DNA of 64,000 nt from DASVTR01 sp033855775 (GTDB lineage: Bacteria; Acidobacteriota; Blastocatellia; Pyrinomonadales; Pyrinomonadaceae): contig JAWVFT010000122.1 in assembly GCA_033855775.1 (NCBI GenBank), positions 1-64,000 of the forward strand, read 5' to 3'. Each line of letters opens with the position of its first letter. Positions within the stretch are counted from its first letter, which is position 1. A program made the translations under genes and the position numbers. This document shows positions 36,187-44,380 of the stretch, piece after piece. Under the pieces are notes generated by a model. It saw nothing but the letters and a program-made list of their open reading frames with translations. It was not told the origin of the DNA and searched no databases.

Positions 36187-36873
36187 CTATTGCAGTAGCT
36201 TGCGTAGTTGGCTGATGCGGCTTTCGGGCGCTCCGTAGCGTTGGCGGTAATCCTGAAAGCTGCGGTTGATGGCTTCGAGGGCTTCGGCGCGATTGTAAAC
36301 GTCCGCGATTTCGACGCGGCGCGGCGCTTCCTGTGGCAGTTGCTTGTAGGTCAGGAAGTAATGCTTGAGGCGTTCAACGAGCCCGTGCGGGCAATCATGT
36401 ATGTCTGTGATGTGGCCGTAGGCGATGTCGTCAACGAGGACGGCGATGATTTTGTCGTCGGCTTCGGCGCCGTCAATCATGCGCAGGCCGCCGATGGGTC
36501 GCGCGTTGACGAAGAAGTTTCCGTGGACGATTGTTTTTTCAGTTAAGACGCAGATGTCCATCGGGTCGCCGTCGCCTTTGATGCCTTGGAGGCCGGTGCG
36601 GGCGGCGCAGAGCCCGGCCACGGCGTCGCCGCAGAAGGTTTGCGGGATGAAGCCGTAGGGCGTGGGGCAGAGGCTTGAGAAGCGTTGCGGGCGGTCAATG
36701 CGCAGGTGTCCCGAAGGCTTGTCCAGTTCATACTTGACGACATCTGTGGGGACAATCTCTATGTACGCATTGAGGGTCGCGGGCGCGTCCGCTCCGGGCG
36801 TGACGCCGTGCCAAGGGTGCGCTTGAAAGAGGAGCGAGAAGAGGTCGTCAAGCTCTGTGTTGGTGTTGGTCAT
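36187..36873 (-). CDS. ppa: Inorganic pyrophosphatase, family I
   Basis: A 228-residue cytosolic enzyme that hydrolyses pyrophosphate to two phosphates and so drives biosynthetic reactions. The active site shows the family I segment DGDPMDICVL with its three metal aspartates. Other conserved parts are the Lys-rich substrate strand KYELDKPSGHLRIDR and the YGFIPQTFCGD motif. The later metal site is IDGAEADDKIIAVLVDD. The length is slightly above the bacterial norm because of an N-terminal extension of about 30 residues (HPWHGVTPGADAPATLNAYIE), as in some plant-like and actinobacterial-like forms. GGAGA precedes the ATG. Confidence 0.95.
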   Translation of the reverse strand: MTNTNTELDDLFSLLFQAHPWHGVTPGADAPATLNAYIEIVPTDVVKYELDKPSGHLRIDRPQRFSSLCPTPYGFIPQTFCGDAVAGLCAARTGLQGIKGDGDPMDICVLTEKTIVHGNFFVNARPIGGLRMIDGAEADDKIIAVLVDDIAYGHITDIHDCPHGLVERLKHYFLTYKQLPQEAPRRVEIADVYNRAEALEAINRSFQDYRQRYGAPESRISQLRKLLQ

Positions 36874-36998
36874 GGTCGTCTCCGCTGGCTGCGCGCAACG
36901 TCTCGCGCGCGGCTTTCTTTGGTGTTAGAATTTCCACGGCTGAAGCGAACTTGTTTCGCTGGATTATGAAGCGCGCATGGGGCGCGTGTCTAATCCCT

Positions 36999-37050
36999 AG
37001 CGTCGAGCGTTTAAGTTAAAGCATCGAGCGTTTAAGCTAAAGCATCGAGC
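36999..37050 (+). repeat. 21-bp repeats directly before the polytopic membrane gene
   Basis: Two full 21-base units (36999-37019 and 37020-37040) built on AGCRTCGAGCGTTTAAG and a partial third unit (37041-37050) end 10 bases before the ATG at 37061. The repeats occupy the place of promoter or ribosome binding site, and no other binding site is seen. Confidence 0.75.
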
Positions 37051-37060
37051 ATTGAATCTT

Positions 37061-38152
37061 ATGTCCGCGACGACGGCGCCCGCAATCAACGAGGAAGCAC
37101 GCGCGAGCATTATCTCGCTGCGCTGGATTATCAGCGGGCGGGATGATTTGGTGTGGTTCATAGGCTCCGTCTTGAGCAGCTACGCTCTGTTGCTGTTGTA
37201 CGTGACGGGGCTTGTGCCGCTCTTGCCGATGGTGGCGGCGTGGGCCGTCTTGATTGACGCGCCGCACGTCTTCGGCACATTCTCGCGCACCTACTTCGAC
37301 CGCGCCGAACGCACCGCGCGCAAGCGTCTGCTGTGGGGTTCGCTCGTCTTCTTTCTGGTGGGGCCGTTGATGGTCTGGGCGGGAGCGGGGCTGCTCTTCT
37401 TTTTCCTCGCGGCCCTGTGGGCCTACTACCATCTGGTCAAGCAGCACTACGGCTTCATGGTGCTCTACAAGAAGAAGAACAACGACCTGGCCGTCATTGA
37501 TAACGGGCTTGACCGCGCGTTGTTGTTGCTGGCCTTCACGTACCCGTTCGTGGCTTTCGTGGCCGATGATGCGGAAGCGATGGCGCGGGTGCCTGCGTCA
37601 TTGCATGCGTTCTTCGGCATGACGGCGAAAGTGTTGCTCGTCGCCACTTTGCTGGCGGCGCTCGTGTGGATTGGGCGGCAGGCGCAGCGGGCAATGAGCG
37701 GGCAGCCCTTGAACGTCCCGAAGTACCTGTTGCTGGCGGCGGCGATTCCGATGCACTGGATTGCGCTGCTGACGCCGATGCCGCACAAGACGATTGCCCT
37801 TGTCGCCATCTTAACCATCTATCACAACCTGCAATATCATCGTCTCATCTGGTTTCACAATAAGAAGTATGCGCAGGGCGACGACCGGCGCGAGCGTTAC
37901 GGCGGCGCGGAATTAATCAGCCGTCGCCTGCTCTACTACGTGGGCTTCGGCCTGCTCTTCGGCCTCCTGTATCAGGGGCCGCGCCAGTTCACGCTCTACT
38001 ACTTACAGTCGAACAACCAGCGCGAAACCTTCTGGATACAGATGGCCGCGGCCTTCCTCTGGGGCTACGCCTTCATACATTACTACCTCGACTCGAAAAT
38101 CTGGCGCGTCCGCCGCGACCCCTCCGTCGGCAAAGCACTCAAGATGGACTAA
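37061..38152 (+). CDS. Histidine-rich polytopic membrane protein
   Basis: A protein of 363 residues with about eight to nine membrane helices. Histidines cluster at helix ends: DAPHVFGTFSRTYFD (about 70), WAYYHLVKQHYGF (about 127), YHNLQYHRLIWFHNKKY (about 265) and FIHYYLDSKIWRVRRDP near the C-terminus. Clustered histidines of this type bind di-iron in membrane desaturases, hydroxylases and the Brp/Blh carotene-cleaving enzymes. I cannot assign it to one of them by motif. It lies about 1 kb from crtI, which hints at a carotenoid or lipid substrate, but this is inference. TTG at 37052 is an alternative start. A long 21-bp array follows its stop codon. Confidence 0.75.
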   Translation: MSATTAPAINEEARASIISLRWIISGRDDLVWFIGSVLSSYALLLLYVTGLVPLLPMVAAWAVLIDAPHVFGTFSRTYFDRAERTARKRLLWGSLVFFLVGPLMVWAGAGLLFFFLAALWAYYHLVKQHYGFMVLYKKKNNDLAVIDNGLDRALLLLAFTYPFVAFVADDAEAMARVPASLHAFFGMTAKVLLVATLLAALVWIGRQAQRAMSGQPLNVPKYLLLAAAIPMHWIALLTPMPHKTIALVAILTIYHNLQYHRLIWFHNKKYAQGDDRRERYGGAELISRRLLYYVGFGLLFGLLYQGPRQFTLYYLQSNNQRETFWIQMAAAFLWGYAFIHYYLDSKIWRVRRDPSVGKALKMD

Positions 38153-38222
38153 AACCATCCAAATCCGCGCAAATAACTGAAGAAACAGCGATTTACACGG
38201 CAAACGCCGCGATTTCCGCGTC

Positions 38223-38621
38223 TGGAATCGCGATTCCATGCCTTGGAATCGCGATTCCACCCTTTGGGAGCGTAATCCCAAGGCTTGGGATTGCAATTCC
38301 ATGCCCTGGGACCGCGATTCCATGCCTTGGGAACACGATTCCATGCTTCGGGATTGCGATTCCACGCCTTGGAATCGCAAGTGCAAGCCTTGCAGTTGCG
38401 ATTGCATGCCTTGCACTTGCGATTCCATGCCTCGGAGTTGCGATTCCATGTCTTGTACTTGCAACTCCGAAGCTTAGACTTGTAACTCCGTGCCTTGGAG
38501 TTGCAACTCCGTGGCTTGGACTTGCAACTCCGAGGCTCGGAGTTGCGACTCCGAAGCATGGAATCGTAACTCCGAAGGGTGGAATCGCAACTCCGAGGCA
38601 TGGAATCGGCGTTTTGAGGCG
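38223..38621. repeat. Array of nineteen 21-bp units with central palindromes
   Basis: Nineteen contiguous 21-base units start at 38223 and keep exact phase to 38621. Units 1 and 2 contain the perfect 14-bp palindrome GGAATCGCGATTCC, and unit 14 contains a different perfect palindrome GGAGTTGCAACTCC. Other units are variants of these with a spacer like ATGCCTT or GAGGCTT. The array lies between converging genes. Frames through it give heptapeptide repeats on both strands, but stops in unit 13 interrupt two of the forward frames. I therefore do not call a gene. The rest of the 600-base spacer (38153-38753) holds a hairpin at 38663. Confidence 0.9.
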
Positions 38622-38662
38622 CAACGCGGTCGTCTCAGGGCTTGGGCGAGGCGCGCAAATAA

Positions 38663-38695
38663 CAAGAGCCGCGCTGATTAACAGCGCGGCTCTTG
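38663..38695. terminator. Hairpin after the palindrome array
   Basis: A perfect 14-bp stem, CAAGAGCCGCGCTG with CAGCGCGGCTCTTG, around a five-base loop. It lies about 60 bases beyond the stop of the small membrane gene on the minus strand. It has no T-run on either side. Confidence 0.65.
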
Positions 38696-38753
38696 CTCCC
38701 CTTGTTCCTGCCCCTTGCTCGTGAAGCTGTTGCTTGTGACTCAGCCTTTGCGA

Positions 38754-39047
38754 TTAGCTGTTGCGGCGATTCTGCTCTTCGCGCTTGTTGGTGTCGGCGA
38801 CCGATTTGAGAGCCTGAAAGGTCGGCGGCCAAAGACCGACGAAGATTCCCGCCTGCTTATTGCCGGATAAAAAGAGAGCGATTGAGGCTCCGATAGAGCC
38901 GAGCGTCAGAATGTGAAAAAGGCTGATGCCGGTGGCTTGCTTGGTTGATTCGTCAACGGTGCGAATCATAGACTCGGCGGCGTCCTTCTGTTCAGTCGTC
39001 GCCGCGCCGCTTTCCTGTCTCGTTGCTGTTGCAGTTCCTTGTGCCAT
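38754..39047 (-). CDS. Small membrane protein
   Basis: A 97-residue protein. Residues 1-40 are Thr/Ala/Gln/Glu-rich and soluble. Two hydrophobic helices follow (ISLFHILTLGSIGASIALFL and AGIFVGLWPPTFQALKSV), and the C-terminus is basic and polar. I do not recognise a family. It lies 46 bases after a very small membrane ORF on the same strand (39094-39204), and the two probably form a unit. A function in envelope stress or as accessory subunit is possible but not shown. Confidence 0.75.
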   Translation of the reverse strand: MAQGTATATRQESGAATTEQKDAAESMIRTVDESTKQATGISLFHILTLGSIGASIALFLSGNKQAGIFVGLWPPTFQALKSVADTNKREEQNRRNS

Positions 39048-39093
39048 TGTTTCTCCCCTGTCTTCCTTTTGATAGTTTGCGTCCGCCCGCGCT

Positions 39094-39204
39094 TTAACGC
39101 ACGCGGCCCTTCAAGATTGCGATTCCGAACAGCAGGGCGAGCGATGCTCCGGCGATGATGAACCCGCCGAGCGGCCTTCGTTGTCGCTTTTTATCTTCCT
39201 TCAT
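39094..39204 (-). CDS. Very small single-helix membrane protein (36 residues)
   Basis: A short frame of 36 codons, MKEDKKRQRRPLGG then FIIAGASLALLFGIAIL then KGRVR. The layout is a basic N-terminus, one membrane helix and a basic end, which is the typical form of small bacterial membrane proteins. GGAG lies ten bases before the ATG. It is followed after 46 bases by the 97-residue membrane protein on the same strand. It was found by reading the spacer by eye; expression is not proven. Confidence 0.5.
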   Translation of the reverse strand: MKEDKKRQRRPLGGFIIAGASLALLFGIAILKGRVR

Positions 39205-39588
39205 CCTTTGTTCACTCCACGCGCGACCCTTCGCGCCTCTTCGCCCTTATGATGGCGAGTATCATAGCAAGCGGCGAGCGCACGCGTATCACAAAGACGT
39301 TTCATCTCTGCTTAGTTTTCCAACAACTTTTTGACGGCTTTCTCAGACCTGACACGATGCTTCACATTACTGTGACCATGATTGCTTTTTAGAGACGACG
39401 GCCCTCGTCGCGTGCTCGTTTCGTGAAGAACTCCGGCGACTGATTAAGCAGACCTTCGCCTTTAGACCGGAGGCTTTCATCCTTCTTCGCCCGCCGTGCT
39501 AAAATACGAGGCGCGTCGAAGATGCAGGAACGACAATCGCGGCGCGACGGCGTTTCGGATGTTTGCCGAAAGTTATTGAAGAGGAAAC
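39205..39588 (+). other. Gene-free spacer before ispH
   Basis: This 384-base spacer between divergent genes has no plausible frame or strong hairpin. GCTAAAATACG at 39498-39508 contains a TAAAAT that could be the -10 box of ispH, about 85 bases before its start codon; the matching -35 box is weak. GAAGAGGAAAC just before 39589 is the ribosome binding site of ispH. Confidence 0.4.
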
Positions 39589-40452
39589 ATGGAAGTCTTA
39601 CTGGCAGAGGAATACGGATTTTGCTTCGGCGTCGAGCGCGCCGTTGACATGGTTGAAGACGCGCTCGCGGAAGGCGCGCAGATTCGCTCGCTCGGAGCCT
39701 TGATTCACAACGCGCAGGAGATGGAACGACTCGAAGCGGCGGGCATCACGACCATTGATTCTCCAATGGAAGCCGCGGGCGACGCGACGGCTGTCATTCG
39801 CGCGCACGGCGTCACGCCCGGAGTCCAGCGCGAATTGGAAGAGCGCGCGGCCCACGTCATTGACGCCACCTGTCCCTTCGTCACGCGCGTCCAACACCTG
39901 GCCGAACGCGCCGCGCAGCAAGGGCGCGATGTCGTCGTCGCGGGCAATCCAGACCACCCGGAAATGATTGGCGTCGTCGGTTACGCTCCCAACAATACTT
40001 ACGTCGTGCGCGACGCCGCCGAAGTCGCCAATCTTCCGAACCTGCGCCAGCCGCTCGTCGTCTCGCAGACGACACTCAAGCTGCAAACCTTCCTCGATGT
40101 CGCCGAAGCCGTGCGAGCCAAGGCCGACGCGGAGCCGCAAGTCGTCAACACCATCTGCTCCGCGACGCGCGACCGTCAGGACGCGGCCCGCGCGCTGGCC
40201 GGACACGTTGAAGCCTTCTACGTCATCGGCGGTCGCCACTCTTCCAACAGCGTCAAGCTGCTCGCCGTCTGCAAAGAGCAATGCGAGAAAAGCTACTTGA
40301 TAGAAACTGCGCTGGAAATAAACGCGCGCGACCTCGAAGGCGTCGAGCGCGTCGGCGTCACCGCCGGAGCCTCAACTCCCGACTGGCTCATCGAACAAGT
40401 GGTCGAAAGATTGCGCGCCATCGGCCAAGCGAGCCAGCCCGCGCTGGCTTGA
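39589..40452 (+). CDS. ispH: 4-hydroxy-3-methylbut-2-enyl diphosphate reductase
   Basis: A 287-residue iron-sulfur enzyme that makes isopentenyl and dimethylallyl diphosphate in the last step of the MEP pathway (EC 1.17.7.4). All three cluster ligands are present: Cys12 in YGFCFGVERA, Cys95 in DATCPFVTRVQ and Cys190 in NTICSATRDRQ. The proton-relay segment GNPDHPEMIGVVG, the motif GGRHSSNSVKL and a C-terminal TAGASTPDWLIEQV are typical. Its products feed carotenoids, which fits the CrtI-type gene about 4 kb upstream. GAAGAGGAAAC precedes the ATG, and a strong terminator follows. Confidence 0.97.
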   Translation: MEVLLAEEYGFCFGVERAVDMVEDALAEGAQIRSLGALIHNAQEMERLEAAGITTIDSPMEAAGDATAVIRAHGVTPGVQRELEERAAHVIDATCPFVTRVQHLAERAAQQGRDVVVAGNPDHPEMIGVVGYAPNNTYVVRDAAEVANLPNLRQPLVVSQTTLKLQTFLDVAEAVRAKADAEPQVVNTICSATRDRQDAARALAGHVEAFYVIGGRHSSNSVKLLAVCKEQCEKSYLIETALEINARDLEGVERVGVTAGASTPDWLIEQVVERLRAIGQASQPALA

Positions 40453-40475
40453 GCATCGAGCGCATCACTGAACAT

Positions 40476-40509
40476 AAAGAAACCGGCGAGACTGTTCGCC
40501 GGTTTCTTT
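40476..40509 (+). terminator. Intrinsic terminator after ispH
   Basis: A perfect 14-bp stem, AAAGAAACCGGCGA with TCGCCGGTTTCTTT, around a six-base loop, followed by GTTTAC. It lies between converging genes and may act in both directions. Confidence 0.9.
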
Positions 40510-40547
40510 GTTTACGATGATGATGACAGCTGCGCTCAGTTAGCGCT

Positions 40548-41177
40548 TCAGACATCGTTGTTGGTTAGGTCTGCCTGGTCTAAAAGGTAAACGATGCGGC
40601 GCGCTTCATCCGAGCCGTAATCCATGGCCTGACGCTCAAGAGCGTCGCGCGCGATGTCTGAATCAACTGGGTCAGGCAGCAACGAGACGAGCACCGAAGT
40701 CGGCGATTGCGCGAGAGCTTCCTGCGCCAGAGCGCGCACGACCGGAAACGCGCAACGCGCCAACTCGCAGATTTCAGCCGGAGCGAAACGCGCGCTGAGC
40801 GCGTCGGCCAAAGCGTCAACCCGCGCGAAGTCGTGCGAGCGATGAGCGCGCATCACGAGTTGCGCGAAGATTTCCGCCGACTGTGTTTGATTTTGCAGCA
40901 TCACGGCGCAAGTCTCCGCCATGCGCCGCAACCCGCGCGTCTGCTCCGCGTTCAAAGCAGCCGCGTCCGCCTCAGCTGCGCGCTCATCGAGCGCCGTCAG
41001 CAATCGGCTCAACTCCCAATCGGCGCGCGGGTCATAAGAAACGCCGCCGCCCGCGCTCGTCGAGTTGGCTCCGCTCGTGCCGTGCGTTTGCAAAGCGCGT
41101 TCGACGAGGCTCCGCGTCGTCGCGCGCAAACCCTCCCAAACGCTCGCCACACTCGCTCCTAATTCTTCGACCATCAT
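40548..41177 (-). CDS. Helical hypothetical protein
   Basis: A protein of 209 residues, almost wholly helical and Ala-rich, with no signal peptide. It looks like a HEAT- or TPR-like superhelix (LTALDERAAEADAAALNAEQ, then ARVDALADALSARFAPAEIC, then FPVVRALAQEALAQSPTSV). I do not recognise a family. A second ATG one codon downstream is equally possible. It converges on ispH and is divergent from the UPF0158 gene. No functional link is visible. Confidence 0.75.
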   Translation of the reverse strand: MMVEELGASVASVWEGLRATTRSLVERALQTHGTSGANSTSAGGGVSYDPRADWELSRLLTALDERAAEADAAALNAEQTRGLRRMAETCAVMLQNQTQSAEIFAQLVMRAHRSHDFARVDALADALSARFAPAEICELARCAFPVVRALAQEALAQSPTSVLVSLLPDPVDSDIARDALERQAMDYGSDEARRIVYLLDQADLTNNDV

Positions 41178-41360
41178 GCTAAATCCAATCTCCCGCGCCC
41201 GGCGCCCGCTGAGGCCCGGGCTTTCCCACAGATGTTGTACTATACCCCGAAGAAACGACGAAAGGCGAACAGCGAACGGATGCGCGCGGCAAAGATGAAA
41301 GCCTGACTATCAATCTTGAATAGTCTCTCTTTCATCTCTCATCCTTTCGCGTCAAATGCG

Positions 41361-41828
41361 ATGAAGAAGGAAGAGATAGATTACGAAGCGTTGATTGCGG
41401 CGGTCGAGACGGAGTTGCCGCAGGTCGAGAGCTTTCTGGACTTGCGCACCGGAGAAACGCTGACGCTTGTTGAATCAAAGGAGCGCGAGCGGATGGAGAC
41501 GGGCGAACTCGACGAGATTGCCGCCGACAACCGGCGACTGGCCGCGCGCGTGCGCGCGGAGCCGGAACGCTACGCGCGCGTGCCTTCAATCGCGCCGGAA
41601 GCTGGCTTTCGCTGGATGCAGGAGTTTGCCTCAAGCATTGCCGACGAAGCCCTGCGCGCGGAGCTACAGCGGACACTGAATGACTGCCGCGACGATTGCT
41701 TTCAAGCCTTTCGTTCGCGCCTACAGGACGCGCCCGAAGAGGAGCGCGAACGCTGGTTCGCCTTCCGCAACGAAAAGCTCGAAGAGTTCATTGACGCATG
41801 GCTCGAAGGCAGAGCGACGAACGATTGA
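41361..41828 (+). CDS. UPF0158 family protein
   Basis: A 155-residue acidic, helical cytosolic protein. The segments FLDLRTGETLTLVE, the middle RYARVPSIAPEAGFRWMQEFA and the end RERWFAFRNEKLEEFIDAWLE match the pattern of UPF0158, an uncharacterised bacterial family. An ATG at 41361 starts the conserved part; a longer frame upstream is not needed. It is monocistronic. Its stop codon lies inside the first unit of a 20-bp direct repeat. Confidence 0.85.
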   Translation: MKKEEIDYEALIAAVETELPQVESFLDLRTGETLTLVESKERERMETGELDEIAADNRRLAARVRAEPERYARVPSIAPEAGFRWMQEFASSIADEALRAELQRTLNDCRDDCFQAFRSRLQDAPEEERERWFAFRNEKLEEFIDAWLEGRATND

Positions 41829-41866
41829 GCCGCGTCGTCATGCAGTGAGCCGTGTCGTCATGCAGT
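41827..41866. repeat. 20-bp direct repeat overlapping a stop codon
   Basis: Two adjacent copies, GAGCCGCGTCGTCATGCAGT and GAGCCGTGTCGTCATGCAGT, differ at one base. The first copy overlaps the TGA of the UPF0158 gene. Confidence 0.85.
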
Positions 41867-41910
41867 CGCTGGCGCGTTGACTCGAACGATTGTATGAATC
41901 AACTTTCCGC

Positions 41911-44094
41911 TCAGAAGAACTTGCGCTTGAACTCTTCGTGGCGACGGCGGGCCTGTTCAATCAGGGCGGCGTATTCCGGCTCACCGCGCAAGTTTTCCAG
42001 CAGCGCGTCGTTGACGAAGTACGGATAACAGAAGAAGCCGCCCTCGATGCTGCGGCGCAGCATGCGCAGGGCCGCGGGTTTATCGCCGAGCGCGGCGTAA
42101 GACTGCGCGACTTTATAAATGCCTTCGGCGTCGCTGACGCCCTGTTCCTCAACCCTGCGTTCCGTCTCGCGCAAGAGCGCGAGTCCCTTCGCTTGCTGCC
42201 CGCCGAGACTGTAGCTCAGAGCCTTGCCAAGCTGCGCTTGAAAGAGCGACGGGTCAAGCTCGTAGGCGCGCTCGAAATCGGCTGCGGCGCGCTCGCGGTT
42301 TTTCAAGTAGTAGTTGCCGAGGCCGCGATAGAAGATGATGAAGGCGGAGTCTTCGCGCGGCGGAAGGCTGCGCAGAAACTTTTCATACTGGCCGATGTAA
42401 AGATAGCTGTTGAAGGCCGAGCTATTGAGCTTGACGCCGGGCTCTATGCGGCGCGCGAGTTCGCCTTCGGCGATTGAGGCGTCGAGCATCCCCGCGAAGC
42501 GATAGGCGTAGCCGAGTTCCCAATGAGCGAGGGCCGTGTTCGGGTTGGTTTCGAGAGCCTGCCTCAAGAGCGGCACGGCCTGCTCGACGCCGTTCGTGTC
42601 CGTGAAGGTGTTGGCCATGAAGATGCGGGCCTCAATCTGTTCGGGATTGAGGGCGAGGGCTTTCTCGTAAGCCTCGCGCGCCTTGCGATAAAATTCGCGC
42701 CCGCCGAATTGGAAAGAGGCGCTCGCCGCGTACGTCGTGCCGAGATGCGCCCACGCCAGAGCATAGCTCGAATCAATCTCGACAGACTTTTCCAGCATCT
42801 CGCGCGCCAGTTGAAACTGGCTGGTCGCGTAGAGGTCAACGCCGCGCAGGTAATATTCGTAAGCGAGCGGGCTGCGCGGAACGTCCAGCTTGAGCCGCTC
42901 GTTTTCGGCGGGCGAGAGCCGCAACTGCAAGCCTTCGATAATCTGCTTGGCCACCCTGTCCTGCACCGAGAGCAAATTCTCGTACTTCAAATCCATCTCG
43001 CCGCGCCAGAGAATTTCGTTGCGCCCCACGTCAACAAGCTGCGCCGTAATCCGCAGGTCGTCGCCCTCCTTGACGAAGCCGCCCGTCAAGAGCGTGTTGA
43101 CGTTCAACTCCTCGGCCACCGTCTTCGGGTCAATGACTTGATTGCGATACTTGTCAATGTAGGAAGAGGGGCGAACGGTCAGCGTCCTGATGTAACCGAG
43201 CTTGGTGATGATGGCGTCGGCCAGCGAGAAGCAGAGGAAATCTGTTCCCGCGTCCTGCTTGAGATTGCGGAAGGGCAAGATAGCCAGCGTCCGCGCTTCG
43301 CTCAATGACGGCTGCGACTCGCGCGCCTTCCGCAAATAGTATGGATAGCCGATGGCCGTCGCCAGCAAGAGGACGGCGGCGAAGATGAGAGCCAGCCGTT
43401 TCCGGTTGGGGCGCGAACGCTCTGCGGGCGACGCGGGCGAAGTTGGCGCGGCGGCGGCGGCTGTAAGGAGAGATGGCGGCGCGGCGGCGAGCGACGGCGC
43501 GGCTGTGAGTAACGCCGTGCTTGAAGGCTCAGGCAGTTGCGCCTGCGGTGTCTCCGCTTCGGCGAGCGCGGGCGCAGCAGCAGGCTCGGCGAGCGCAGGC
43601 ACGACTGATTCGGCGAGCGCGGGAAGAGACGGCTCGATGCGCGCGTTGATGACCTTTGCGTTGAGCAGCCGTTCGTCTTCGTCGGGCGCGCTTGCGTCGT
43701 CGTCCTCTTCAATCAGGATGCTGTGTGTCGTTTGTTCATGGACGATGAGTTCAACGGCTTCGTCGAAGGTTTCGCGCGTCTCCGCGATGAAGCGATAGCC
43801 GCGCTTCGGGACAGTCTCGATAAACTTCGCGCCGCCCGATTCCCTGCCGAGCGTCTTTCTGAGCAGAGAGATGTTCTGCGCCAGATTGTTCTCTTCGACA
43901 AAGCTCTCCGGCCAGACCTTCTCCATCAACTCCTGCTTGCCGAGCACGTGGCCGCTGTTCTCGACCAGCAGCAGCAGCGTGTCGAAAGCCTTCGGCGTCA
44001 GCGGAATTGCGCCCTCGCGGCCAAGCAAAGTCCGCTCTGTCACGTCCAGACGAAAGGGGCCGAATTCGTAGAAATGCTTGCGACGCTTGCTCAT
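41911..44094 (-). CDS. Winged-helix / TolB-like / TPR membrane regulator
   Basis: A 727-residue protein of the CadC/ToxR-like type common in Acidobacteria. The N-terminal OmpR-type winged helix (about 10-105) has RTLLGREGAIPLTPKAFDTLLLLVE and KRGYRFIAE. A long Ala/Pro/Ser/Glu linker follows (about 150-230). One membrane helix (LALIFAAVLLLATAIGYPYYL) leads to a TolB-like domain that starts with LAILPFRNLK, and to at least six TPR units up to the C-terminus. It may sense an envelope signal and bind DNA from the membrane. Target genes are unknown; the divergent beta-helix gene at 44381 is one candidate. Confidence 0.92.
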   Translation of the reverse strand: MSKRRKHFYEFGPFRLDVTERTLLGREGAIPLTPKAFDTLLLLVENSGHVLGKQELMEKVWPESFVEENNLAQNISLLRKTLGRESGGAKFIETVPKRGYRFIAETRETFDEAVELIVHEQTTHSILIEEDDDASAPDEDERLLNAKVINARIEPSLPALAESVVPALAEPAAAPALAEAETPQAQLPEPSSTALLTAAPSLAAAPPSLLTAAAAAPTSPASPAERSRPNRKRLALIFAAVLLLATAIGYPYYLRKARESQPSLSEARTLAILPFRNLKQDAGTDFLCFSLADAIITKLGYIRTLTVRPSSYIDKYRNQVIDPKTVAEELNVNTLLTGGFVKEGDDLRITAQLVDVGRNEILWRGEMDLKYENLLSVQDRVAKQIIEGLQLRLSPAENERLKLDVPRSPLAYEYYLRGVDLYATSQFQLAREMLEKSVEIDSSYALAWAHLGTTYAASASFQFGGREFYRKAREAYEKALALNPEQIEARIFMANTFTDTNGVEQAVPLLRQALETNPNTALAHWELGYAYRFAGMLDASIAEGELARRIEPGVKLNSSAFNSYLYIGQYEKFLRSLPPREDSAFIIFYRGLGNYYLKNRERAAADFERAYELDPSLFQAQLGKALSYSLGGQQAKGLALLRETERRVEEQGVSDAEGIYKVAQSYAALGDKPAALRMLRRSIEGGFFCYPYFVNDALLENLRGEPEYAALIEQARRRHEEFKRKFF

Positions 44095-44380
44095 ACCCGC
44101 TTTCAGAACTTTTTCAGATAAATTTCAGGGAAGTATCAGAGCTTTCTAAAGACACGACCGCGCCTTCTTGTTATTTTGCGCACCTGCGGGGCAAGCAGTG
44201 GTTGGCAGGTTCGAGCCTGAAGGGGCCGAATGACGCTTCTGATTGTAACGCAAGACGGACAGGAAAACACCATTCGGAGAGGGTCGCGGGCCGCAAGACT
44301 TAAGCAACAACAAAGCTGTCGTCGCTGACTCCTGCATTTATCCTCTCTTAACTTTTAATTTCTGCTAAAGGAGACATCCC

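Noticed and set aside
37061..38152. Brp/Blh carotene dioxygenase
   Set aside because: Clustered histidines and the nearby CrtI gene suggest it, but the characteristic motifs of that family are not clearly there.
38223..38621. CRISPR array
   Set aside because: Units are 21 bases without separate conserved repeats and unique spacers, and no cas gene is present. The same holds for the arrays at 47863 and 61541.
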